Positions 10,936-20,799 of a stretch of DNA of 64,000 nucleotides are shown here, piece by piece. Each line of letters begins with the position of its first letter. Within the stretch, counting starts at the first letter, position 1. Source of the stretch: Pogostemon cablin (lineage: Eukaryota > Streptophyta > Magnoliopsida > Lamiales > Lamiaceae); NCBI GenBank assembly GCA_023678885.1, contig CM043001.1, positions 5,342,001 to 5,406,000 on the forward strand, read 5' to 3'. The position numbers and the translations under genes were made by a program. Below the pieces are notes generated by a model that saw only the letters and a list, made by a program, of their open reading frames with translations, made no database searches and was not told the origin of the DNA.

Positions 10936-10962
10936 CCGTATAACGCACGGATCAAAAGCTAG
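10936..10962 (+). mobile_element. Helitron-type 3' terminus
   Basis: A short hairpin (CCGT-ATAACGC-ACGG, 10936-10950) is followed by ATCAAAAG and terminal CTAG, then T. Plant Helitrons end in a hairpin about 10 bases before CTRR and insert between A and T. I could not place the matching 5' TC end; a TCTATATAATATT-like start near 9402 is only a candidate. Confidence 0.5.
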
Positions 10963-10964
10963 TA

Positions 10965-12054
10965 AAAATAAAATAAACCAATAGATTTAGTCTGTCTCAC
11001 TTAAATATTATTTATAACCCTCCAGCTCGAGCTGAGTTGGAGTTCTGTTTCAACTAGTTTTTTGCTCGGGTTGAGCTGTCAACTCAAGCTGGGGCAGGAC
11101 AAGTCGAGTTAGCTTGCCTGACAGCATCATTTCGAACATACACTAAAAAAAATCTTTAATAGTGACAGAATTTTATGACAGAAATATTTCCAACTGTATA
11201 AGGAAATCTGGATGAAGCTCTGATTCAAGTGATTCGTCCGCTTAAAAAATTCTATTTCCATGACTTTTCAACTATATAAGAAAATTTGGATGAAGCTTTT
11301 TGTATTTTCCTCAGAATTAATTTGTGTGATAAACCACTTGATTTTTCAACCGTTTCAACTTTGTTTTTTTAATTACGTTCTTTACTTTCTTGATTTCCAC
11401 CTAAAATACAATAAAACACCTCAAATGTATTTTTTTTTTAATAAAATGTATGGAATGTACTAGACTTATGTTATTATATGACAACAATCCTAAAAAAAAA
11501 AATTAAACTGAACTCTAAAACATTTTTAGACTATTTGGTTAAGATAAATAAATTAGGATAAAGTAACTCCTTACAACAATCATATGCAGCTATTGGTACC
11601 ATACCCAATACTTTGATGAAGGTTGGGATGGAGGGTAAGGCTTTGAACAGGGCCCCATTCATCTGCAGAAGCCAGCTATTATTGCTGGGGCAGAAATTCA
11701 GAAAAGCTGCAAAAAGTCCAACCCAACCACCTCACCCTTCATTACATTTTCTTGCTCTCATATGTCTGACATATTCCCACTTCTTTTTCATTGCTTGCAC
11801 ATGCATTTTTTTCTCTGATACATGCATTTTTTTCTCTGATACCTAGTAAAAAAAAAGTTGTCTGCAACTGCAGCCCTGAGTAAATTAATGAAATTTTAAC
11901 CTTAATTTCTCCAAAGTCAATAGAGTTGCACGATAAAATTGAAGGGAAAGGTGGCTATTGCAGGTTGTTGGATTGGATATTAATAGTAGACAATTTTCAC
12001 AGTTATCTTCTTCACCACCGGATCATACCCTTTATTTAATTTGTTGTTTACCCA
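10965..12054. other. Unassigned interval with small direct repeats
   Basis: No gene is supported. About 32 bases around TATAAGGAAATCTGGATGAAG (11187-11218) recur with changes at 11266-11297. A 21-base unit, CATGCATTTTTTTCTCTGATA, is exactly duplicated at 11800-11841. Frames at 11260-11463 and 11613-11846 look like chance. Confidence 0.5.
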
Positions 12055-12074
12055 TTATTATTGCATACGCCTTG

Positions 12075-12234
12075 CTAATGAGTGCTCGGAAGTTAAGATA
12101 ATATTTCCTCGCGCACACCATTGAAGTGTTAACTGCCTACCCTTTGAGACCAATCCTGTCTCGCCCCGACTCAGCCGGACGGCTCCTGAAATGTTCAGTG
12201 GAGTTAAGGCAATTCGACATCAAATACGCCTTGA
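12075..12234 (+). pseudogene. gypsy pol fragment: C-terminal RT/RNase H connection
   Basis: Translation gives ALLMSARKLR, a stop, then YFLAHTIEVLTAYPL and GRLLKCSVELRQFDIKY, the conserved tail of the gypsy RT-linked RNase H. The frame continues directly into NAIKGQALADF on the other side of the CACTA insertion once the element and one TGA duplicate are discounted. This proves that the two pieces were one gene. One in-frame stop precedes the insertion. Confidence 0.8.
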
Positions 12235-13341
12235 CACTACAAGAAAAAATGCCTTTAACCACATATTTTTTTATGTCATTTTAACATCAGTGTGATAATA
12301 AGTATTGTATTGCTACATTATATTTTTAGGGGTGTTAATATGTTTCTTTAAAGACACTTAATAAAATTGTGTGTTGATATTTATCTTATCACCACACTTC
12401 AAAATGAACATTTATCTATTGCTACACCATTTTTACTACACAAAAAAAAGTGTCCTTATATGTACTCTTTAGTATCACTTTTGCTACACCTTTTTAGCAC
12501 ATAAGAAAAAAATGTCCTTATAAGTACTATTTAGAGATACTTAAGAATACATGTGTAAATATATATTTTATTACAACACACGATGAAAGATCACAAATTA
12601 TTAAAATTTTATTTTATTTTTTTCGTTGTTAAAATATTAAAATAGAAACCATTTATTTTATTAAAAAATTAAATTATTTTTTTAATTTTTTATAATAAAT
12701 AATTATTTTAATTAATTTAATGATTAAGAAAATAAAATTTATTTTTATTTTAATAATAAAATCTTATACTTTAAATTAATTATTTTTAGAATAATTAGTT
12801 ATATATATTTCTATATAATTATATTTTATCTTACAAAATTAAATTTATACTATAATTTAATTAGTAATTTTAATTTTATTTTATTATACCTATTAAACTG
12901 ATAATATAAAATTAATATTATAAAATTTAGTATAAAACTAAATTATGTATTCTATGTATATATATTATTTTTAATAAAATATTATAAGAATTACTTATAG
13001 TTTAATGACTTTTTGACTTAAAATAAGAATCTAATACAGGTGATACAGGATCGAGTCTAAGAGAAAATACTTTTGATTTTTATTTTCTGTAATATTATTT
13101 TATTGTGACATTTAAAAGTGTATTAATAAGTCACCTATCTTCACATTTTAAAGTGTATTAATAAAAGTAAGTGTGATAATATGCATAATTCTTCACACGT
13201 TAAAGAGTGGTGATAGGGGTATTGTCTATCCCCACGGCAGAATGGATCACACAAAAAATCAATGTGGTGATAGGTAAAATGTATTAATATATTATCTATT
13301 ACAACACTTTTTAATGTATTTATAAGCATTTTTTTGTAGTG
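12235..13341. mobile_element. Non-autonomous CACTA (En/Spm) element with TGA target duplication
   Basis: The left end is CACTACAAGAAAAAATGCC and the right end read inward is CACTACAAAAAAATGC. The insertion is flanked by TGA at 12232-12234 and 13342-13344, the 3-bp TSD of CACTA transposons. The 1107-bp interior is AT-rich and carries repeated subterminal AAGTGTATTAATA and GTGTGATAATA words (12285-12330 and 13105-13310), the usual type of TNPA-like binding repeat. There is no transposase. It interrupts the gypsy RNase H region, so it is younger than that copy. Confidence 0.93.
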
Positions 13342-13991
13342 TGAGAAACGCAATCAAAGGACAGGCCCTGGCAGACTTCGCCCTAGAATTAACAAACCTT
13401 ACTGATCCTGAGCAACCCATCCAAAAGCCGTGGAAAATATTTGTGGACAGTTCCGCCACAGTCCACGCATTAAGCGCGGGAATTGTTCTATCCACCCCAA
13501 CAGGAGCCACGGTCAACATCGCCATACGATTCAATTTTCCCGCCACCAACAACAAAGCAGAATACGAAAGCATTGTTGGCAGAACTCAGAATGGCATTAT
13601 CGATCGGCGTCGAGCAATTAATCATTTATAGTGATTCCCAGCTGATGGTTAACCAGAAAAAGGAGAATATGAGGCTCAGGATCAGCAGATGGCGGGATAC
13701 CAAGAGAAGGTGTTAGAGCTCTTCGGGCATTTTGGCCAAGTATACCTCACCCAAATCTCCAGGCTCCAAAATACACAAGCCGATGCTTTGGCCCGATTGG
13801 CAACTTCTGAGAATGCTGAGCAACTCGGAAACATCCACGTGGTCAAGCAGGAAAGCCCCAGCACAGGATTAATAGCGTATGTCTATCTGGCGGAATCATG
13901 GATGACACTAATCCGATGTTTTCTCTTGACCGATGAACTGCTCGATGATAAGATTCGGGCCCGCCAGCTATGGATCCATTCAGCCCAATAA
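13342..13991 (+). pseudogene. Tat-type second RNase H (aRNH) and linker, frameshifted
   Basis: After the CACTA element the translation resumes with IKGQALADF and then WKIFVDSSATVHALSAGIVL, which holds the first catalytic Asp. NNKAEYES (Glu) and LIIYSDSQLMVNQ (second Asp) follow, then QISRLQNTQADALARLA. This is the archaeal-like RNase H found in addition to the ordinary one in Tat elements; it removes RNA from the RNA:DNA hybrid. The blocks occupy different frames (13341-13631, 13483-13716, 13689-13991), with shifts near 13580 and 13690. After 13860 the frame has linker text and stops at 13991. Confidence 0.82.
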
Positions 13992-14039
13992 GACTTAATC
14001 GATGGCGTACTATACAAGGGAGGATATTCAACCCCCCTG

Positions 14040-15016
14040 ATGAAATGCCTCACTAACATAGAGGCCGAGAGAGTGCTAGCAGAAATACATGAAGGAGTAT
14101 GCGAAAACCATTCAAGAGGACAAGCTCTAGCGTACAAAGCGCTTAGGCAAGAATACTACTTGCCCTCTCTAAGAAGGACGCAGAAGAGTTTGCCAGGAAA
14201 TGCCCACAATGTCAGTGATATGCGCCAATTATAAGAAGCCCCTCCACGGAACTGGTCACAGTCACCAGCCCGTGGCCCTTCTCTAAATGGGAATCGACCT
14301 TATTGGACCATTCCTCTCGGGAAAAGGCAGAGTCAAATACGTCATCGTAGCGGTGGACTATTTCTCCAAATGGGCGGAAGCGGAGGACTTGGTCACAATA
14401 ACCTGTAGATAAAAAAGTTGTTCTCCACCCCTACCATCCGCAATCCAACGGTCAAGTCGAAGTAGTAAATAAAGTTATTAAGCACACTCTCAAGACCTGG
14501 TTGGACAGACTCAAAGGAAGCTGGGCCGAATTCCTCTCCAGTGTCCTATGGGCATATCGAACCACCTCCCGTTCTTCCACCGGAGAAACTCACTTCTCCC
14601 TCACTTATGGAGCAGAGGCGGTCATCCCCACAGAAGTGGAAGTCCCAACTTTCGTGTAAACCAAAGCAACCTAACCACCATTGAAGAAGCTCAGCAAATT
14701 CGCTTAGACCTCACTGAAGAAATCAGATTGGAAAGTGACACACGAAATGCCGCATTCCAAAACAAGCTAAGAAGATACTACTACCAAAAAGTTAACCCAA
14801 GAGCCTTCAACGAAGGAGATCTTGTTCTAAGGCGAGTGCTGTAACCAAACCAAGGTGTTTTCGGAAATAATTGGGACGGACCCTTCATAATAAAAAGATG
14901 TCTAGGAAATGAAGCATACCAACTCTCCACAATGAGTAAAGAAATGATGAAGCACCCTTGGAACGGGCAAAACCTCAAAAGTTCTACGTCTGAGAGACTT
15001 ATTTGTAACATCCAGT
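14040..15016 (+). pseudogene. gypsy integrase with internal deletion
   Basis: 14040-14234 carries the N-terminal zinc domain (EIHEGVCENHSRGQALAYKAL, then a degraded CxxC). The core begins with GIDLIGPFLSGKGRVKYVIV and VDYFSKWAEAE (14285-14395, first catalytic Asp). The text then stops and jumps to HPQSNGQVEVVNK (14431-14475, the catalytic Glu region), so the segment with the second Asp is missing. Next come WAYRTTSRSSTGETHFSLTYG and, past a stop near 14660, the C-terminal beta-barrel text NWDGPFIIKRCLGNEAYQLS (to about 15016). No chromodomain is visible, as expected for Tat. Confidence 0.82.
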
Positions 15017-15309
15017 AGTTGTAACAAATGTAATAGTTAATTTTCGGATGGACAAAAGCACACTAAGAAGCCTCCTGATAATAAAAATTCCATTCATAAT
15101 AAGGATAGGTACAAATGTGTCCAATAGAGGACGAGGCATCAAAAAGGCCATTAGGCCATAAAATCATACATTCTCCGGGTCACCCCTATTTCTCAGACCG
15201 ATCCTCGAATCACCTCGCTGGCTTTGGAGCTAAGCCACTTCGGCCTCCAAATGAGCAACCCTTTCTCGCTCACGCTCCAGTTCGAAAAGCGAGAGATATT
15301 GACTGGCCT
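15017..15309 (+). other. Spacer between integrase and the antisense ORFs
   Basis: Non-coding sequence with stops in all frames beyond short runs. The plus frame 15115-15387 overlaps the end of the antisense gene and is likely its shadow. Confidence 0.5.
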
Positions 15310-17326
15310 CTAGCTCCCGCGCCCATAGCTCGGCCACCCTGGCACTCTCCTGATAAGCCTCAGCCCGAAATTGACATTTCCAATTAGCTGATCAGCAACC
15401 AAAAAGCGACTAGGCGGTGGTTGAACGACAACCGACGAAGTAGAGGCTTGAGTTGTCGAATCCGACCTCCACAGAAGAAAGTGGTGGCTGAGGAAAGTCA
15501 TAGCATGACCCAAACTAGCAAGGGCGGCTTGACCAATTTCCTGAGAGTAAAGTCCTTGCAGTAAATGGGAGAAGGTCGGACTCCACGAACGAGAAGGGAC
15601 AAACATGGCCGCCGCAAGACCTGGATCAACCTCCATCAAAGGATGAAGATCTTGAACGGGTCGAAGCTGAAACAATCCAGCCAATCCAAGGGACCACCAA
15701 AAGAGAACAACCCTTCATGGGGGACATGATCCAACCAAAGCGGCGGATGAACGAAACTGGGCCCTACGCCGTCGGCTCTAACATCCTCGAAGCCTGGCGA
15801 AACTAGCAGAAACCCCTCGGGACCCAAGCGTGAGCCTGGAGCCATCTTCGATGGACCCGCAGCCTGAGAATCCTCCCCCATCGGCTGATTTCCACGATCC
15901 TCTTAGCTGGTGCCACCCGTCCCCACCTCAGCATGTGCGGCCGCCTCCTCCTGGGCCCTCTCCTCGATTCCTTCCTGTACAATCTTCGCCGAAAGATCCC
16001 CCCTCAAGGAATTCATCGGCTCCTGCCCGAGAAGGATCTCGCTCAGGGGAATGCCCAGCAAGAGCGGAATGCTCTAAGCCTTCATTCGGTGGGGTGGGAT
16101 CGGCGTCCTCCTCGCCCTCAACATGAACCACCTTCTCGACCTGCACAGGAAAGTACTCGTTAAGGGCTGCATCCTAGATGGAAAAATTCGTGCTAACGCA
16201 TCCTTTGAAATCTACCATAGCATCTCGGCCGAATTGGGGCATCAACCCAGCGGCCTGAAGTCTTTGGTCCCAGAGCAAATTGGGAACATTAAGATGAAGC
16301 TCCATTCCTTCGAAGGCAGCAAAGGCACGGCGAAATCTAAAAGAAAGCTCCTCCAACTCGGAGCGAGAGCGACCTGTCCAAAAACAAAGGGTTAGCGGCC
16401 AAATAGTAATGATGAAAGATAGGGCGTCGCGTAGCTATCAACTTACTAAGTGGAGAGAAATTGAAGGCGAGGCACGGGAATGATACGGCACGATAATCTC
16501 GGCCCTCATAACTCATGACCCAAAACCACTCATGCCGCCAAGTGCGCTGATGGCCCACATCGCTCCTGATGAACAAGGACTGCACCCCTTGATGCACTTA
16601 AAGGTAATAATAAGCCGATGCTCAGCGATCGCGCACGCAGCACAGAACATAGTTGACATCCTCCACAGTAAGAGAGGAACAGCCCTTGTCATGTAAGAGG
16701 ATGAGCAACCCTAATAGATTGGCCCAAGCAGACGGTTTCAGTTGCATTGGGGGTATCCCCCAAAAACTCAGCAGGGGGCAAACTAAGGGAGGCAAGAGAA
16801 ATCGAATGCCCACCCCCAGCATGGCCAGGTTCGCCGTAAACCCTTTAGGAGGGAAACTCGCCAAGAATACAGGCTGCGCCGCAGCAAAGCGGCCCCCCCC
16901 CCGAACAAGGAAATGAAAAGCTGCCACCTCCACATCACCCTTCCTCAACTGGATGGGGAAATCATCGGCAGCCACCCTACGAGGAACTACAACTCTATCC
17001 AGCTGGGGATGAGAAAGCAGAGAGGAACTCGAGCATTCCACGCCATCAGAAGCTCAAACCGGCACTAACGCCGTAGCAGAAGGAGGCCCTCCTATAACTC
17101 GTGATGTTGACGGAAGCTCCGTTACTGAAAAAGGGTAAAGAGGCGGAGTCGAAACCCTACCGTTCCTAGTGGTTAAGGTAAGGCGCCGTGATGGGACACC
17201 ACCATCACTCTTCCCGCCACTATCGTTGAGTTTCTGAGATGACCGGGAACTCGCCGGAAAAATGGGTATAGGTCTGAAAGAAAAGAACAGCAGTAGAAGA
17301 ACGGCAAATGAAAGCAAAGAAGCCAT
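15310..17326 (-). pseudogene. Antisense extra ORF 2 of the Tat element (broken)
   Basis: The gene starts at an ATG at 17326 (MASLLSFAVLLLLFFSF, a hydrophobic leader-like run) and passes through several frames: 17326-17054, 17041-16622, 16597-16337, 16356-16174 and then weaker pieces to 15310. The recognisable part is the plant retrotransposon antisense-ORF domain, for example FPPKGFTANLAMLGVGIRF, SAWANLLGLLILLHDKG and EDVNYVLCCVRDR. Such ORFs recur in Tat elements; no biochemical role is established. A TATA-like box lies 75 bases upstream at 17415-17401. Stops and shifts make this copy non-functional, although the frames are longer than chance would give. Confidence 0.65.
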
Positions 17327-17400
17327 GGGAGGGGGAGAGAAATCAAGAGAAACTTTTCTAGAAAAAGAAACTTGAAGTGATGGATACTTGTCCACCAACG

Positions 17401-17415
17401 CACCCTATTTATAGC
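17401..17415 (-). promoter_or_regulatory. TATA-like box for antisense ORF 2
   Basis: The minus strand reads GCTATAAATAGGGTG, a good plant TATA box, about 75 bases ahead of the ATG at 17326. This is consistent with independent antisense transcription. Confidence 0.5.
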
Positions 17416-17670
17416 AAAATAAACAACGGGAAAAGACCTTGGGAGCCCAAGGCCATGCACCCTAGAAGCACACATGGAACTAAAGGGGAAATGAAATCCT
17501 AAAGTTGGGAAGGTAAAAGGTTGCCAAAATGGCGGTTGCTCATTAATGAAGAATTAGTGGGATAGTGAGAAGTTAGTGACAGATAATCATTACCCTGCTC
17601 AATAAGACCTCATCAATCAAACCAATATTTATTTACCATAAAAAGATGTGACGAAATACAAGTCCCAAAA

Positions 17671-20017
17671 TCATAAAGCAAGAAATAGAAAAAACTTCAT
17701 TTGGGGCATATCTGAAGCAGAGCTACCCATCCCGCTGGAGGAAGCGCCCGTCACCAAGTTTATAAGAAGGAAGTCTGAGAAAGAACCCAAAGGAGAAAAA
17801 TTAATACTGAAGGTATTCCAGTTTACTTGACTCGAAAGCTGAACGCTTGTTGTGCGACTCTTCAAAGCCACCGTCAGACTGTCCAGCCAAGCATCACCTT
17901 CCTCCGAACCCAAAATCCAAGCGCTTTCGAAGAAATCCTTGCAATATACTATGACTGTGGTGACGGCACGCTCCTCGACCAAGGCAGCAGAAAAGATCCC
18001 TCGCGCGACTGCCTTCACACGGTTAAGCTCTGTAGCTGTTTTTGCTAACTACTCACTCCCTCGGCGAACTTCCTCGGCCAAATCATTCTGAGCCTTGGCC
18101 ACCAATTCGGAGGCCTCGGCTCAGCTCTGCAAAGACTGCTGAAGACGCTCCTCGGATTGCCTTAGAGCCTCCTGTGTCGCCGTCAGTTGACCTTGAATAC
18201 GCTGGCGGGTAGAAACCAGCACACTCTTCTCAGTCAGAGAACACATGATTAGGTCATGCACCCTGCCAAGGTACGCAAATGTCCGAGAAGCATAGCCCAT
18301 TTCCGCGAGCACAGCGTTCGCCAAGTCTAACCGGCCCATTATGGCATCTTCCTCCCGAGTCAATGCAGTCGGAATCGCATCTGTGGTGGCTCGGGCATAA
18401 TCAGGCAGCCTGTCGGCCGAGAAAAGAGGGCGCTCAAAGCGATGCATGTTTATCAAATTGAAGGGAGGGAGGCTCCCCCAGTCAATGCCGAAACCTCCTC
18501 CAACGTCCTCCAGGGAAAAGCGAATTCTCCCCGAAAGTGATCGCGGCTGCCCCGGCAGGGATGCCACTAGCAAAAATCTCCTCAATACGAGCGCGCTTTG
18601 CCCCGTTGCATCCTCCTGGCCAACCTTCCCGTCCTAGGAAGAGCACCTAAACCCACGCTCCTCGGGCCAAATTGAGACAGTGAGAGCCGGGAGAAAGGCA
18701 GGGACATACCGCGAGTCACTAGCAGAGATCAGAGGGTCTTCTCAGGACTCTGCACAAAGACAAGCATGTTCAACCCAAAAAAAGAATAAAGAGGGAATTA
18801 AACCAAAATCAGATGAAGGAAATACCTTCCAAAGCACCCTCAGCAGTCGGCAACGAGCTCTTGTCACCTCCGCCACCTCGCCCGAATCGAGCCACAGCTC
18901 ATTGTCCACTGCAATGTCCAAACCAACTGCAGTGGCAGCCGCCGGGAAAAGCCTCTCCTCGGACCTTGACTCATCGATGATGATCGTCGCCTCGTGAGAA
19001 CTCGGGGGCTCGGGTTCTACCAATCCCGATGAAGGAACGATGATCGTGGCCCCTAGCTGTTTGTCGCTGCCCTCAACAGTGCTGCTAGATCGACAACCGT
19101 CATAAGGACGTCCTGAGATGCTTCTGTGGACGGCCCCAATCTAGGACGAGCCTAGTCAGACTCTGCTTATCCCTTCAGTTTCAACAGCTCCGAGGAGTCA
19201 CCAACTTAGAATAATCCCGCTCAAAAGAAGAAAGCGCGGCGAGCTCAAAGGCCAACCTGTTGAACTCGGTCATCTTGCCTTCCTCGGTTAGAATCTTTAT
19301 ACCTACAACAATGCCCACCGAATAAATGGCCAATTGGAGAGACGATTTTAAGGGAAAGAAACAAAGGAGTTTTACCTTTCCGGGAGACCTGAAAAGATTG
19401 GAATACATGAATCCCCAGGGCACCCCAATTACCGGAGGCCCAGAACCACCCCTCTTTCCAGCCCTTGATTGAAGAAGGCCGACCACAATCATCGACCCCG
19501 CCAGGCATTTGTTCAGATGGTAGTAGCCCATGGACTGATGCTCTGCCACCGGCGAACACAAATAGTCAATCTCTAAGGGAGAAAGATAAGAATAGCCTCT
19601 GCCCCAGAAATAAAGCACCAGGCCTACTAGGGTAGCCCACGTGTTCGGCGATAGTTGAGCCGGCGCCAACTTCCAGTGAGCCAAAAGGTTGGCGAAACAT
19701 TGATGTAGATGGAGACGGAATTCGGCCACGAAGATCTCCAAATTCACCGCAACAAAGCCTTCTGGAGGATGACTGGAGAATTTCTTCGGGTTAGGCCGAC
19801 GATACTCCATGCCCGGCGCCCCGTACAGAATCCTAGCCTCCTCCACTTTCGCTTATGTCGCCGTCAAAGCAAGCGAGTGCGCCAAGAACCCGCTATACAC
19901 TACTTGCTTCTTCTCCTTCCCCCTCGATGACTTGGAAGACGACGGCATTGCACCAGTGCTCCGCCTGGGGGAGCCCTCTGAAAGACCATGGCTGCCTTCC
20001 CCAGTTATCTCGCTCAT
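17671..20017 (-). pseudogene. Antisense extra ORF 1 of the Tat element (broken, possible intron)
   Basis: It begins at the ATG at 20017 (MSEITGEGSHGLSEGS, Ser-rich). After a stop at 19853 the same frame continues with AKVEEARILYGAPGMEYRR and then the conserved block FVAEFRLHLHQCFANLL, LSPNTWATLVGLVLYFWGRGYSYL and MGYYHLNKC, ending at 19181. Further pieces lie at 19023-18742, 18585-18121 and 18018-17671; the last two are helical (QEALRQSEERLQQSLQS) and Ala/Glu-rich. A donor-like G|GTATTTCC near 18826 and an acceptor-like TTTGTGCAG|AG near 18755 suggest a spliced 3' part. It belongs to the same family as the ORF at 17326-15310. Function unknown; this copy has stops and frameshifts. Confidence 0.65.
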
Positions 20018-20262
20018 TTTCTGCCAGAAGAATAAGAAGCGAATGTGAGGGGACAAAAGGAGAGAAAGGGGTTGGAAAGTGACAAAGCTGGCAGAAGAAA
20101 CGACAATAAATAGGGGGTGCCCCGAGAAGCAATTAACACGACGGCTGTTAGAAGGAGATATCTGAAAAGATGTGATGAAATCCAATCGACGTGCTTTCCG
20201 AAAGCAGCGCAACGGTTGGCTTCCGCTATGGGTCGCGCCCCATAACTGAACCCGGGGGCTAA

Positions 20263-20691
20263 TGCGGATAGGCAGAATAGACTCGGCCCATTAAGATCAA
20301 AATCAAAGACCCAAATGACCTAAAGCCCAACTCCATTAAAGGGACCCGTTAGTCCCAAAATCACCCAATGGAAGGACGAAAATACCATCGGCAGAATAAA
20401 GTCCACTAATGAGAGGCCTCGCACCGACCCTCCTCATTTAAAGCCTATAGGACCTACCTTCTTAAATGAAGCCTAATGTTCCCTTATAAATAGCAAGGCC
20501 CAAAGTCCCAACGAGGACACGACAAGCTCTTACTACTACTCATATCAATAAAGAGCTTATACATTCCCTCCCAGAGAACAAGAGTTGGGAGGAAGTCTGG
20601 TCTTCTCTTCCTCGTACTTTATGTTTGATTAGTCGAGAGCACATCACAACCACATAATTAATACGTCATCTCCCAAGACTCGCTATCGACA
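20263..20691 (+). mobile_element. 3' LTR of the Tat element
   Basis: It follows an ACCCGGGGGCTAA purine-rich tract, starts TGCGGATAGGCAG and ends CGCTATCGACA (TG...CA). A TATA-like CTTATAAATAG lies near 20484 and a polyadenylation-like AATAAA near 20548. No partner LTR is in the window, so the boundaries rest on the TG/CA rule and on the compositional drop at about 20695. Confidence 0.6.
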
Positions 20692-20799
20692 ATACTAATA
20701 AAAGATTTTATTATTTAAACTTTAATTTTTATTTTACCATATAAATTTTGTTAATATGGAAAAATTTATTTTTTTATTTTTAAAATAAAATTATAAATT

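Larger units (their letters stand above)
12055..20691 (+). mobile_element. 5'-truncated Tat-lineage Ty3/gypsy retrotransposon
   Basis: In order: end of the RT/RNase H region (12075-12234), a CACTA insertion (12235-13341), archaeal-type RNase H (13342-13860), integrase (14040-15010), two antisense extra ORFs (17326-15310 and 20017-17671), a polypurine-like ACCCGGGGGC tract and a 3' LTR (20263-20691). A second RNase H plus antisense ORFs between pol and the 3' LTR is the arrangement known for the Tat lineage. The 5' LTR, gag, protease and most of RT are missing; 12055 is where recognisable coding text begins. The interval is clearly more GC-rich than its flanks. Confidence 0.82.

Noticed and set aside
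15928..16163. Plus-strand Pro-rich frames at 15830-16163
   Set aside because: Opposite-strand shadows of antisense ORF 2; no plus-strand start context or domain.
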